From the NCBI GenBank assembly GCA_958435545.1, contig CAUBGU010000045.1, forward strand, positions 1 to 13,271: a stretch of 13,271 nucleotides of DNA, read 5' to 3'. Numbering within the stretch: position 1 is the first letter of the stretch; the number at the start of each line of letters is the position of its first letter. The position numbers and the translations under genes are program-made. This DNA comes from an uncultured Collinsella sp. (GTDB lineage Bacteria > Actinomycetota > Coriobacteriia > Coriobacteriales > Coriobacteriaceae). Below the pieces are notes generated by a model. That model did not search any database, had not been told where the DNA came from, and saw only the letters and a list, made by a program, of their open reading frames with translations. Below are positions 1 to 6,816 of the stretch, one piece after another.

Positions 1-62
1 GCCCGTGGGAGGCCAGGGCGCCGCTGACCGGTGGACGGCACCGAGCCGTCATCGACTTGAAG
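1..62. other. End of an unidentified upstream unit
   Basis: This stretch precedes a strong rightward terminator, so it is probably the 3' end of a transcription unit that lies mostly outside the window. In one + frame it reads as a short Arg/Gly-rich tail ending at the stop TGA at 25-27, a normal distance from the terminator. A perfect 6-bp hairpin (34-39 with 45-50, loop of 5) follows. Too little is present to say whether the upstream unit is a protein gene or a structured RNA. Confidence 0.2.
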
Positions 63-94
63 AAGGGGGAGGCCTCGCGGCCTCCCCCTTTTTT
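63..94 (+). terminator. Rho-independent terminator of the upstream unit
   Basis: There is a perfect 12-bp stem (63-74 with 79-90), a 4-nt loop TCGC and a T run at 89-94. The stem is nearly all G:C. On the minus strand it is followed only by a weak T/C run, so it may also stop leftward transcription from the small membrane-protein gene, but less efficiently. Confidence 0.9.
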
Positions 95-142
95 GCGTTT
101 GGTCGATATGGGCTAAACGCCTCTATGGCTTAATAGCCTTTT

Positions 143-613
143 CTATTTGAAGAAAACAAAATGAATGACCAGCACGATTGCCACGATGGCAATGATCAAG
201 AGTGCCATTTGGAGACGGTGCTGTTTGCGTCGTCTGTTTGACGATGTAAATATCGATTTCCCCTGCTTAGGCGTCTCAAGATAGCGGGCGGAATGCGTTA
301 GAGTTTGCTTGGGACGGGGCCCTCTACGATGTTGCTTGGTTGGTGTTTGTGTCTGCTCCTGGCTGCATACGCTGTTTTTGGATAAGGGGGCATCTTTGAG
401 ATACACCGGATCGCTCGAGGCGACACCCATGTGTCTGCGCGCTGATTGAGATTCTTCAAGAGTTTGATATCGATTACGAGTTACATACTCAGGCTCTGCA
501 TCGTTAATGGGCTCTTGGGAAATATGGGGACGATGGTAGCGTCTGGGCTGTGAATAGGCAGAACTATCGTTCTGCAGCGGCTCATACGAATTGTCGGAGG
601 TCTGATCGTCCAT
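143..613 (-). CDS. Small C-terminally membrane-anchored protein, unknown function
   Basis: The 156-residue product is not recognised. Residues 1 to about 125 are hydrophilic, rich in Ser, Gln, Arg, Pro and Tyr, with no evident fold and probably disordered. A basic cluster (RRRKQHR, about 127-133) is followed by one strongly hydrophobic segment (about 135-154, LLIIAIVAIVLVI) and ends after a few more residues. By the positive-inside rule the N-terminal part should be cytoplasmic, as in tail-anchored or bitopic proteins. The ATG at 613 has an AAGGG motif about 6 nt upstream on the minus strand and a plausible promoter further up. The gene is clearly less GC-rich than the tilS-ftsH block. It is divergent from hsp20 across 277 bp. 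It could be lineage-specific. Being a real gene is supported by frame length, RBS, promoter and the sensible membrane topology; no function can be assigned. Confidence 0.6.
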   Translation of the reverse strand: MDDQTSDNSYEPLQNDSSAYSQPRRYHRPHISQEPINDAEPEYVTRNRYQTLEESQSARRHMGVASSDPVYLKDAPLSKNSVCSQEQTQTPTKQHRRGPRPKQTLTHSARYLETPKQGKSIFTSSNRRRKQHRLQMALLIIAIVAIVLVIHFVFFK

Positions 614-651
614 GATGCCCTTAGGTTGTCATTAACAACGTGTATGCGCTC

Positions 652-680
652 ATTGTAAGCCCCTCGCTTCGTTTTGACAG
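652..680 (-). promoter_or_regulatory. Putative promoter of the small membrane-protein gene
   Basis: Read on the minus strand, CTGTCA (680-675, 4 of 6 matches to TTGACA) is separated by 17 nt from TACAAT (657-652). This predicts transcription starting near 645 and a leader of about 30 nt before the ATG at 613. Prediction is from consensus matching only. Confidence 0.45.
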
Positions 681-704
681 GTGCGTATATGGTATTCAAG
701 ACAT

Positions 705-736
705 GGTTCAAAGAACCTTTACCTCACTAGAACCTT
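705..736. promoter_or_regulatory. Candidate operator half-sites in the divergent hsp20 region
   Basis: GGTTC AAA GAACC forms a 13-bp inverted repeat at 705-717. The 8-mer AGAACCTT occurs at 712-719 and again at 729-736, a 17-nt register. Three half-sites between two divergent genes, one of them a heat-shock gene, suggest a regulator binding site. It does not match the CIRCE or HAIR consensus as known to me. Confidence 0.3.
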
Positions 737-744
737 AGTCAAAC

Positions 745-804
745 AGACTTAGATATGCTTATAGAAAGAGACTTAAAAAACTTTATAGTAAAATGTATAT
801 ATAC
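745..804 (+). promoter_or_regulatory. AT-rich promoter region of hsp20
   Basis: The segment upstream of hsp20 is only about one-third G+C, in sharp contrast with the coding sequence around it. Candidate -10 boxes are TATAGT (784-789) and TATATA (796-801), the latter 17 nt after TTAAAA (773-778). No convincing TTGACA-like -35 box exists, so the exact promoter, and whether an alternative sigma factor is used, cannot be decided. Confidence 0.35.
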
Positions 805-890
805 GTAATCGTTGGGCATATATTAGAGCGTCAAACGAAGTCCCTGCCACCTGGAAGATGGCTCGGCAGTCCCTAGAAGGAGTGGTAGTC

Positions 891-1322
891 ATGGCAAGCA
901 TGGTTCCTTATCGTTCGGTTTTTGGTGTTCGTCCCTCTGCTAGCTCGTTGTTTGATCTCTTTGATGATATGACTGATCTGGCAAATAACTCGATTGCCTC
1001 CAAGGCTTTTCCTGTCGATGTTGAGGACAAGGGCGACGGGTACGAGGTCAAGGCCTATTTAACCGGCGTCGCAAAGGATGACATCGATGTTGAGCTTAAT
1101 GAGGGTCGTCTTTCCATTAGCGTGAATGTCGAGGAGAGCGAAGAGAACGAGGGCAAGAACTTCCTGCAGAAGGAGTTTAGCTCGTACAGCGCGACGCGCG
1201 GTGTGTACCTGAAGGATGCCTCGAGCGAAGGCCTTTCTGCAAAGTACGCTGACGGCATCCTTACTGTTACGGTTCCTAAGATTGTCGAGAAGAAGAACGT
1301 TACGAAGATTTCCATCGACTAG
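891..1322 (+). CDS. Hsp20/alpha-crystallin family small heat-shock protein
   Basis: This is an ATP-independent cytoplasmic holdase that binds unfolding proteins and hands them to refolding chaperones. The 143-residue product fits the family. A short N-terminal arm (1-37) starts with an FDLFDDM-type amphipathic stretch. The alpha-crystallin domain spans about 38-130: it opens with PVDVEDKGDGY, has the DIDVELNEGRLSI strand pair, and ends in the signature ADGILTVTVPK (120-130). The C-terminal extension carries the I-S-I form of the IxI oligomerisation motif (140-142). I chose the ATG at 891 because AGAAGGAG (875-882) sits 8 nt upstream. An in-frame ATG at 858 would add 11 residues but has no ribosome-binding site and would place the real one inside the gene. 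The gene stands alone, is divergent from the small membrane-protein gene and is followed by its own terminator. Family assignment is very secure. Confidence 0.95.
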   Translation: MASMVPYRSVFGVRPSASSLFDLFDDMTDLANNSIASKAFPVDVEDKGDGYEVKAYLTGVAKDDIDVELNEGRLSISVNVEESEENEGKNFLQKEFSSYSATRGVYLKDASSEGLSAKYADGILTVTVPKIVEKKNVTKISID

Positions 1323-1354
1323 CGCTATCGGCTATTAACATCGGTGCCTACGTT

Positions 1355-1388
1355 AAAGGGGCTGGGAAGTGATTCCCGGCCCCTTTTT
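1355..1388 (+). terminator. Terminator between convergent hsp20 and MBL-fold gene
   Basis: A 14-bp stem (1355-1368 with 1373-1386, one G:T pair) with a GTGA loop is followed by T residues through 1388. The stem is A-rich on its 5' side, so the minus strand also ends in a short T run. The element probably serves both converging genes. Confidence 0.88.
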
Positions 1389-1402
1389 CTGTTTAAGACG
1401 AT

Positions 1403-2212
1403 CTACTGAATGGTCATGGGCCGATATTGCCCTGCGGGACGTATCGTGAGTTTATGCAGTCCCTCAACGCGGGTGGCGGTGCTGCCAAGCTCGTTGTCGA
1501 GTGTTGCCCCAAGTGAGTTTGCATAGCTTTTGACGGTAAGGCTTGGGCGATTGTTGTCTTGGCTAATGTGCATCGCGATAAGCTGCTCGGTGTGATCGGT
1601 TACCAGCGCACGTGCGGCTTCGGCGGCCTGATCGTTGGAGAGATGCCCTTTTGCAGACAGGATGCGTTCCTGAAGAAAGCGAGGATAGTCTCCTTGACGT
1701 AGCATGGCCACGTCGTGGTTGCTTTCGAGTGCGAGAATGCGACAGTCCTTGAGCGTATCGATGGCATGCTTCGACAACGCGCCGGTGTCGGTTGCAAAGC
1801 CAATCGAATCACCCTGAGCGTCAAACCGGTAGCCGACGGGATTGACGACGTCGTGGGATGTCGAATACGTCTGAATGCAGACTCCGGCAATAGAGAGGGT
1901 GTCGCCTGGGTCGAATTCCTCAACAGGCAGATGTGCGAGGCTTTCTTTTGATGTGAGCGTGCCTCTGCTGGAAAAGACCGGGCCATTCCAATGCTTACAC
2001 CACACCTCAAGGCCCTTAATATGGTCGCCGTGCTCATGGGTGACCACAAGGGCGGATACGTCGTCTGCCGAAAGGCCGAGCTCTGCCATGCGCTTGAGTG
2101 TCTCACGGCGGGACAGTCCGTCATCGACCATAATGAGCCCCTGCGGGCCCTCGATGAGCGCGCAGTTGCCTTTAGAGCCACTGCCGAGGATATGAAGGTG
2201 CAGACGAGGCAT
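1403..2212 (-). CDS. Metallo-beta-lactamase-fold hydrolase, WalJ/YycJ type
   Basis: The product is a 269-residue cytoplasmic MBL-superfamily protein of the group that includes B. subtilis WalJ (YycJ), linked to the WalRK cell-wall/division regulon and proposed to be a 5'-3' exonuclease-like enzyme. The N-terminal strand HILGSGSKGNCALI (7-20) is typical of this group. Metal ligands are visible in order: THEHGDH (58-64), H120 in TSHD, D142 in ATDTG and H215 near the end. ESNHD (163-167) and GHLSN (189-193) are also characteristic. The start at 2212 is the first ATG with the complete first beta strand, but its ribosome-binding site is weak (GGAA about 6 nt upstream). The gene is not next to walRK here. 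It is divergent from tilS with only 48 bp between start codons. The substrate is unproven, so no gene symbol is given. Confidence 0.88.
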   Translation of the reverse strand: MPRLHLHILGSGSKGNCALIEGPQGLIMVDDGLSRRETLKRMAELGLSADDVSALVVTHEHGDHIKGLEVWCKHWNGPVFSSRGTLTSKESLAHLPVEEFDPGDTLSIAGVCIQTYSTSHDVVNPVGYRFDAQGDSIGFATDTGALSKHAIDTLKDCRILALESNHDVAMLRQGDYPRFLQERILSAKGHLSNDQAAEAARALVTDHTEQLIAMHISQDNNRPSLTVKSYANSLGATLDNELGSTATRVEGLHKLTIRPAGQYRPMTIQ

Positions 2213-2226
2213 AAGATTCCAAAGGA

Positions 2227-2232
2227 TACAAT
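2227..2232 (+). promoter_or_regulatory. Possible -10 box for tilS
   Basis: TACAAT lies 29 nt before the tilS ATG in the 48-bp divergent gap. No good -35 box stands 16-18 nt upstream, and that position would fall inside the divergent MBL-fold gene. Support is only the match to TACAAT, which recurs upstream of other genes in this window. Confidence 0.28.
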
Positions 2233-2260
2233 GGGTGCGGACGAATAGAGGAGGAAGCGA

Positions 2261-3799
2261 ATGCCAACGGTATCACAGCATTACGGACACCATGCCGCGC
2301 CTGTGGCAGTCGATGGGACACGGACGAGGCAGCAGGCTGCTCCTGTGGTACTCATGGTATCAGGCGGTGCGGACTCGACGGCGCTGCTTCTTATGGCGTG
2401 CACATCAAAGCTGGATATCCAAGATGGGCGCGGCGTTGCCCCCATTGCTCGCGAGCGCCTTCATGTGCTGCATGTAAACCATCATCTACGAGGCAAGGCG
2501 TCCGATGGCGACGAGGCCTTTGTGCGTGAGCTCTGCGCGCAATATGGTTTACCGCTGTGTGTGGAGCACGCTTATTTTGATGGGGAGTCGGGAAATATCG
2601 AGGCGGCGGCGCGCGAGGTGCGCTATGCCGCGGCGCGAAGGTATGTACGCGAGCTGTGCGCCAAGACGGGGGCGCCGAGAACGGCGGCGCGTATCTGTAC
2701 TGCCCATACCTCTTCGGACCGCGCGGAAACATTTTTGATGAACGCCATTAAGGGGTCGGGCCCAGCTGGGCTTTCGAGCATTCCCCGTCGAAGGAATATT
2801 GTGGTGCGCCCCTTGCTCGACCTAACTCATGGCGAGCTTGTGGGCTATCTGCAGGTACATGGTCAGCCATGGCGTGAAGACGAGAGCAACGAGGATGTCT
2901 CGTATCTGCGAAACTATGTGCGCCATCGGGTGATGCCAGTGGTGGCGCAGCGTAATGCGAGTGTGTGCAAGACGATTGGCGCCGCCTGCGAGATCCTTGG
3001 TGACGAAGATGCGTTTCTATCCCAGCTGTCGGCACAGGCGTTTCGAAGCTGCCTGCGCAAAGAGGTGGCGGGCGCGCTGGTGCTCGATGCCAGGCGCCTT
3101 GCTGCGGCCGAGGTGGTGATTGCGCGGCGCATCGTGCGACTGGCGATTAAACGCATCGATCCGGACGCTCGTCCAGAGATGCGACATGTGGAGCGAGTCC
3201 TTTCCTGCGTTGCTGAGGGCGCAGGCTCGGTCACGCTTCCGGCGGGGATTGACGCACGCGTCGAATTTGGCATGCTGGCGTTTAAGGCGCCGGTGGCTCG
3301 CGAGGGCCTGGTCGCGGACTGGGTTACCGTACCCGGCCGTTTGCCGTTGGGCGGGGGACGCATGTTGGTCGCAGAGTCGATGGCCGTTGAGCCGGGATGT
3401 GATATCGTGCGCCGCGCTCGTGAGCTTGCGGCTGCCGGGGAAGTGACGGCTTTGGTGGACGCGGCTGCTCTGGGTTTTGCCGACAGCGATAGTGAGCGGA
3501 TCCTGGCGGGCTCACGTGGCGAGATCCCTGTCGAGGCGCGATTGGCGCGCCTGTGGGTGGACGGTCCCGCACCGGGAGACGTGATGTGCCCGTTAGGGAT
3601 GAGTGGCCGAAGCAAGAAAGTATCCGACTTGCTAGGCGAGGCTCGCATTCCCGTTTCCGAGCGCGCCGGCGTGCCCATGGTGAGGACGGCGCCGGGAGGT
3701 GCCGTGGTGTGGGTCGCCGGAGTTCGCGCGGACGAGCGTTTTAAGTGCACGGCCGCAACGCGCGTGGCATATCTGCTTCGTGTGGTCGATGCGGAATAG
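2261..3799 (+). CDS. tilS: tRNA(Ile)-lysidine synthetase TilS
   Basis: This ATP-dependent enzyme attaches lysine to C34 of the CAU-anticodon isoleucine tRNA, changing both codon reading (AUG to AUA) and aminoacylation identity; it is normally essential. The 512-residue protein has an N-type ATP pyrophosphatase domain with the P-loop SGGADS (34-39), then HVNHHLR (71-77), then the AHTSSDRAET region (148-157) followed by IKGSGPAGLSSI, and RNYVRHRV (217-224). The C-terminal tRNA-binding domain carries the conserved KKVSDLLGEARIP segment (about 449-461). A roughly 30-residue N-terminal extension precedes the P-loop. AHTSSDRAET replaces the commoner GHHxDDQAET, which I believe is normal for actinobacterial members. 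The ATG at 2261 has the strong site AGAGGAGGA a few nt upstream. It is the first gene of the conserved tilS-hpt-ftsH group. Confidence 0.96.
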   Translation: MPTVSQHYGHHAAPVAVDGTRTRQQAAPVVLMVSGGADSTALLLMACTSKLDIQDGRGVAPIARERLHVLHVNHHLRGKASDGDEAFVRELCAQYGLPLCVEHAYFDGESGNIEAAAREVRYAAARRYVRELCAKTGAPRTAARICTAHTSSDRAETFLMNAIKGSGPAGLSSIPRRRNIVVRPLLDLTHGELVGYLQVHGQPWREDESNEDVSYLRNYVRHRVMPVVAQRNASVCKTIGAACEILGDEDAFLSQLSAQAFRSCLRKEVAGALVLDARRLAAAEVVIARRIVRLAIKRIDPDARPEMRHVERVLSCVAEGAGSVTLPAGIDARVEFGMLAFKAPVAREGLVADWVTVPGRLPLGGGRMLVAESMAVEPGCDIVRRARELAAAGEVTALVDAAALGFADSDSERILAGSRGEIPVEARLARLWVDGPAPGDVMCPLGMSGRSKKVSDLLGEARIPVSERAGVPMVRTAPGGAVVWVAGVRADERFKCTAATRVAYLLRVVDAE

Positions 3800-3838
3800 C
3801 GTCCTACGCCAGCTATTCTGTGCGGCGTTGACGGTATT

Positions 3839-3859
3839 CCCGCGCTGATGGTGCGCGGG
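3839..3859. other. 7-bp hairpin between tilS and hpt
   Basis: CCCGCGC (3839-3845) pairs perfectly with GCGCGGG (3853-3859) across a 7-nt loop, 40 nt after the tilS stop. No T run follows, so it is not a normal intrinsic terminator. It may be a 3' end stabiliser of the tilS message or chance. Confidence 0.3.
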
Positions 3860-3860
3860 C

Positions 3861-3890
3861 TGGAAAATATACCCCGTGCGCTGCTAGAAT
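3861..3890 (+). promoter_or_regulatory. Putative promoter of hpt-ftsH
   Basis: TGGAAA (3861-3866, 4 of 6 to TTGACA) is followed after 18 nt by TAGAAT (3885-3890). The latter is preceded by TGC, giving an extended -10 of the form TGnTAGAAT. Predicted start is near 3897, about 50 nt before the hpt ATG. This would let hpt-ftsH be expressed apart from tilS. Confidence 0.5.
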
Positions 3891-3947
3891 GTGTAGTTCG
3901 CGTCCATACGGCGGTGTGTGGGCGATTAAGCACAAGAAAGGGTTGTC

Positions 3948-4496
3948 ATGGCTTCTCAACATCCGGATATCGAGAAGGTTCTGTTTACGCAGGAGGATAT
4001 CGACGGCATCGTTTCTCGCCTGGGCGAGGAGATCACTCGCGACTACGCGGGTAAGGATCTGGTGCTGATCGCGGTTCTGCGCGGTGCCGTTGTCTTTATG
4101 GGCGACCTGATGCGCAAGATTGAGCTACCGACCAACATCGATTTCATGGCTGTTTCGAGCTATGGCGACGGTGTGAAGTCTTCGGGCATCGTGCGTATCA
4201 TTAAGGATCTGGATATCGACATCCGTGGTCGCGACGTGCTGATCGTCGAGGACATTCTGGACTCGGGCCTGACCCTCAAGTACCTGATGAAGAACCTCGA
4301 GAGCCGCAAGCCCGCTTCGCTGGAGGTCGCTGCCTTCCTGTGGAAGGACGTTGAGGACCGCACCTCGGCCATCACGCCCAAGTATGTTGGAACCCATTGC
4401 CCCGATGCCTTTGTGGTGGGCTACGGCCTCGACTATGCCGAGCGCTATCGCAACCTTCCGTATCTGGGCATTTTGAAACCGGAGGTTTATTCGTAA
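3948..4496 (+). CDS. hpt: Hypoxanthine phosphoribosyltransferase
   Basis: This cytoplasmic purine-salvage enzyme joins hypoxanthine (often also guanine) to PRPP to give IMP or GMP plus pyrophosphate. The 182-residue length is typical. Visible elements are the pyrophosphate-binding loop LRGA (44-47), the flexible-loop SSYGDG (70-75), the PRPP motif VLIVEDILDSGLT (97-109) and the base-binding C-terminal part with FVVGYGLDYAERYRNLPYLG (155-174). The ATG at 3948 follows AGAAAGGG (3935-3942) by 5 nt. Its stop codon is separated from the ftsH ATG by one base, so the two are surely co-transcribed and probably translationally coupled. The pairing of hpt with tilS and ftsH is a long-known conserved arrangement in Firmicutes and Actinobacteria. 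Confidence 0.96.
   Translation: MASQHPDIEKVLFTQEDIDGIVSRLGEEITRDYAGKDLVLIAVLRGAVVFMGDLMRKIELPTNIDFMAVSSYGDGVKSSGIVRIIKDLDIDIRGRDVLIVEDILDSGLTLKYLMKNLESRKPASLEVAAFLWKDVEDRTSAITPKYVGTHCPDAFVVGYGLDYAERYRNLPYLGILKPEVYS
4476..4488 (+). promoter_or_regulatory. ftsH ribosome-binding site inside a small hairpin
   Basis: GGAGGT (4481-4486), the ftsH ribosome-binding site, lies within the last codons of hpt. It overlaps a 5-bp stem AAACC/GGTTT (4476-4480 with 4484-4488, loop GGA). Ribosomes finishing hpt would open this stem, consistent with translational coupling. The spacing to the ATG is a rather long 11 nt. Confidence 0.4.
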
Positions 4497-4497
4497 G

Positions 4498-6627
4498 ATG
4501 CCCGACGACCGTAACGACAACAATTCCCAGACTCCCCGGGACCCAAAGATCCCGGGGATGCCCGGAGGCAAGAAGCCCACGCGTACGGGCTGGCTGTATT
4601 TTCTTTTGGCTTGCGCGCTTCTGGGCTATGCCTTCTTTAATATGGGTTCCGGCTTTGCCAGCTCCAGCAATACCGTTAAGCTCGCGACGAGCGAGATGGT
4701 CAGCGCCATCAAGCAGGATTGCGTCGAAGATCTGACCTATACGGTTCAAGACGGAAGCGTGACGGGTCATTACTGGAAGACAAAAAAGGACAAGGGCGAT
4801 ACGAGCGAGCTCAAGAGCTTTTCCTCGACCTATGTCGGCTCCGATTCGCTTGCCGAGCTTATGGCGGAGCACCCCGACACCAAATACATCGTCAACACCA
4901 ACGACCCCGATTTTTGGGGCGACTTGGCGATGAGCGTGCTGCCGACGATTGCCCTGATCGCCATCATGTTCTACTTTATGCGCCAGATGATGGGCGCCAA
5001 TAATAGGAACATGCAGTTTGACAAGACCAATGCCAAGACCAACGAGGCTACGCGTCCCAAGGTCAAGTTCGAGGACGTTGCCGGCGTGGACGAGGCCGTC
5101 GAGGAGCTCGAGGAGATCCGCGACTTCCTGAGCGATCCGGACCGCTATCGCAAACTGGGTGCCAAGATTCCGCGCGGCGTTTTGCTGGTGGGCCCTCCGG
5201 GTACCGGTAAGACGCTGCTGGCCAAGGCCGTTGCCGGCGAGGCGGGCGTGCCGTTCTTTAGCATCTCGGGTTCTGACTTTGTCGAGATGTTCGTGGGCGT
5301 CGGCGCCAGCCGCGTGCGCGACCTCTTTAAGGAGGCCAAGTCCCAGGCTCCGTCGATCATCTTTATTGATGAGATCGATGCCGTGGGACGTCAGCGCGGA
5401 GCCGGTCTGGGCGGCGGCCACGACGAGCGCGAGCAGACGCTCAACCAGCTGCTGGTCGAGATGGACGGTTTTGAGGAAAGCGAGTCGGTCATCCTGATCG
5501 CCGCAACCAACCGTCCCGATATTCTGGACCCGGCATTGCTGCGCCCCGGTCGTTTTGACCGCCAGGTCACGGTCGACCGTCCGGACGTAAAGGGCCGCGA
5601 GCAGATCTTGCGCGTGCATGCCGAGAACAAGCCGATGGACGAGGACGTTAAGTTTGAGAAGCTCGCCCAGATGACCGTTGGCTTTACCGGTGCCGATTTG
5701 GCGAACCTGCTCAACGAGTCTGCGCTGCTGGCCGCTCGCCGCCATCGTTCCGTGATCTCGATGGACGAGGTCGAGGAGTCGATGGAGCGCGTGATTGCCG
5801 GACCGCAACGCAAGGGTCGTGTGATGACCGAAGCCGAGCGCACCACGATTGCCTACCACGAGAGCGGCCATGCCCTGGTGGGTCACATCTTGGAGCACTC
5901 CGACCCGGTTCATAAGATTTCGATTGTCAGCCGCGGCCAGGCTCTGGGCTACACGTTGCAGCTTCCGCAGGAGGATCATTTCCTCAAGACCAAGAACGAG
6001 ATGCTCGACGAGCTCGCCGTGTTCTTGGGCGGTCGCGTTGCCGAGGAGCTCATGTGCGATGACATCACGTCGGGCGCGAGCAACGATCTGGAGCGCGCAA
6101 CCAAGATGGCGCGCGAGATGGTCACGCGCCTGGGCATGAGCGAGGAGCTGGGCACGCAAGTGTTTGGCGAGGCGCAACATCAGGTGTTCCTTGGTCGCGA
6201 TTACGCCGATCACCAGGATTACTCCGAGGAGACGGCGCGCCGCATCGATATCGAGGTTCAGCGCATCATGCGTGAGGCCCATCGCCGCGCGGTCGAGATT
6301 CTGGATGCCCGTCGCGATCAGCTCGATCTGATGGCGAAGGTGCTGCTTGAGCGCGAGACCGTCGAGGGCGACGCCGTGAACGCCCTGCTCGACAACGAGT
6401 GGAATGCCTACCTTGAGCGCGAGGGCGATATCCTGGCGGCCAAGGAGGAGCGCAATGCCAAGGCGGCCGGCATGCCGACCAAGAAGCGCGTGCCTCGAAT
6501 GAGCGAGGAGGAGCTGGCGGCTGATGCCGCGGCCTTTGCGCAGGCGGCCATGCAGGAGGATGCATCTGATGGCGGCGAGGACGCTGGCGAAAAAAACGCT
6601 GACGCCGACGCAGCCGGCGGCGAGTAG
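4498..6627 (+). CDS. ftsH: ATP-dependent zinc metalloprotease FtsH
   Basis: FtsH is a hexameric membrane-anchored AAA+ protease that degrades misassembled membrane proteins and short-lived regulators. The 709-residue protein has a Pro-rich cytoplasmic start, TM1 (about 30-50), an extracytoplasmic domain (about 51-140) and TM2 (about 142-164). The AAA+ domain follows, with Walker A GPPGTGKT (232-239), pore motif FVEM (261-264), Walker B IIFIDEID (287-294) and the second region of homology around [21 protein letters not shown] (335-355). The M41 peptidase domain has HESGH (454-458), and the third zinc ligand is the Asp at about 530 in SGASNDLE. All catalytic residues are present. The last 50 or so residues form an Ala/Asp/Glu-rich acidic tail, probably disordered. 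The start is one base after the hpt stop and uses the hpt-internal ribosome-binding site. It is the last gene of the tilS-hpt-ftsH block. Confidence 0.98.
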   Translation: MPDDRNDNNSQTPRDPKIPGMPGGKKPTRTGWLYFLLACALLGYAFFNMGSGFASSSNTVKLATSEMVSAIKQDCVEDLTYTVQDGSVTGHYWKTKKDKGDTSELKSFSSTYVGSDSLAELMAEHPDTKYIVNTNDPDFWGDLAMSVLPTIALIAIMFYFMRQMMGANNRNMQFDKTNAKTNEATRPKVKFEDVAGVDEAVEELEEIRDFLSDPDRYRKLGAKIPRGVLLVGPPGTGKTLLAKAVAGEAGVPFFSISGSDFVEMFVGVGASRVRDLFKEAKSQAPSIIFIDEIDAVGRQRGAGLGGGHDEREQTLNQLLVEMDGFEESESVILIAATNRPDILDPALLRPGRFDRQVTVDRPDVKGREQILRVHAENKPMDEDVKFEKLAQMTVGFTGADLANLLNESALLAARRHRSVISMDEVEESMERVIAGPQRKGRVMTEAERTTIAYHESGHALVGHILEHSDPVHKISIVSRGQALGYTLQLPQEDHFLKTKNEMLDELAVFLGGRVAEELMCDDITSGASNDLERATKMAREMVTRLGMSEELGTQVFGEAQHQVFLGRDYADHQDYSEETARRIDIEVQRIMREAHRRAVEILDARRDQLDLMAKVLLERETVEGDAVNALLDNEWNAYLEREGDILAAKEERNAKAAGMPTKKRVPRMSEEELAADAAAFAQAAMQEDASDGGEDAGEKNADADAAGGE
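4533..4558 (+). other. Strong hairpin at the start of ftsH coding sequence
   Basis: A perfect 9-bp, mostly G:C stem (TCCCCGGGA at 4533-4541 with TCCCGGGGA at 4550-4558, loop of 8) occurs 36-61 nt into the ftsH reading frame, encoding the Pro-rich cytoplasmic N-terminus. It may influence early translation elongation or be a by-product of Pro/Gly codons. Confidence 0.4.
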
Positions 6628-6640
6628 CCTTTGCCACGAG

Positions 6641-6671
6641 AGCCTCCGCGGGGAAACCTGCGGAGGCTTTT
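6641..6671 (+). terminator. Terminator after ftsH
   Basis: A 12-bp stem (6641-6652 with 6657-6668, one G:T pair) closed by a GAAA tetraloop is followed by TTTT and then a second short T run. It starts 14 nt after the ftsH stop and ends the tilS-hpt-ftsH unit. Confidence 0.9.
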
Positions 6672-6695
6672 CCTTTTGGCCGATATAGGGCCGTC

Positions 6696-6757
6696 TGTTG
6701 ATTGGGGACAGACTTAAATGAGCGTTTTCACGCATTTAAGTCTGTCCCCAATCAACA
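6696..6757. repeat. REP/MITE-like palindrome with 25-bp perfect arms
   Basis: The arms at 6696-6720 and 6733-6757 are exact reverse complements of 25 nt. They are separated by 12 nt that can add a further GCG/CGC pairing. The arm contains ATTGGGGACAGACTTAAATG. It is not followed by a T run and sits between the ftsH terminator and the aminotransferase promoter. GGGGACAG-type hairpins of this kind are, as far as I recall, dispersed in many genomes and associated with IS200-like REP-associated transposases (RAYT); that link is inference here, since no transposase gene is in the window. Confidence 0.7.
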
Positions 6758-6786
6758 TTGCTGCGGCACTTTGCTCGGCTAAAGCG

Positions 6787-6792
6787 TACAAT
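6787..6792 (+). promoter_or_regulatory. Possible -10 box for the aminotransferase gene
   Basis: GCGTACAAT ends at 6792, 25 nt before the chosen ATG. The -35 position is poor (CGGCAC region). The same nonamer GCGTACAAT is found upstream of the PHP-domain gene, which strengthens the call slightly. Confidence 0.35.
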
Positions 6793-6816
6793 AGCGCCTA
6801 TGCGAAAGGGGAACAG

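Noticed and set aside
481..711. 76-codon minus-strand frame overlapping the small membrane-protein gene
   Set aside because: It starts within the regulatory gap, has no ribosome-binding site and overlaps a better-supported frame with a membrane helix and promoter.
858..890. Upstream ATG start for hsp20
   Set aside because: It would put the only good ribosome-binding site (875-882) inside the coding sequence; the added residues do not resemble the family N-terminus.
790..890. RNA thermometer in the hsp20 leader
   Set aside because: I looked for a FourU or ROSE-like pairing to AGAAGGAG. Only unrelated short stems (for example CTGCC/GGCAG at 844-869) are present, and the ribosome-binding site is not paired.
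614..890. CIRCE or HAIR heat-shock operator
   Set aside because: Neither the TTAGCACTC-N9-GAGTGCTAA nor the CTTGAGT-N7-ACTCAAG pattern occurs on either strand of the gap.
3839..3859. Intrinsic terminator after tilS
   Set aside because: The hairpin is only 7 bp and is followed by CTGGAAAAT, without a T run.
4372..6735. 787-codon open frame on the minus strand opposite ftsH
   Set aside because: It is antisense to a gene with every catalytic motif intact. Its Leu/His/Arg/Asp-rich composition is what the complement of GC-biased codons gives, it has no domain I recognise, and it begins in the palindrome after ftsH.
6718..6816. 33-residue N-terminal extension of the aminotransferase
   Set aside because: The extension begins inside the 25-bp-arm palindrome and spans the probable promoter; the family starts near residue 1 of the 6817 frame.
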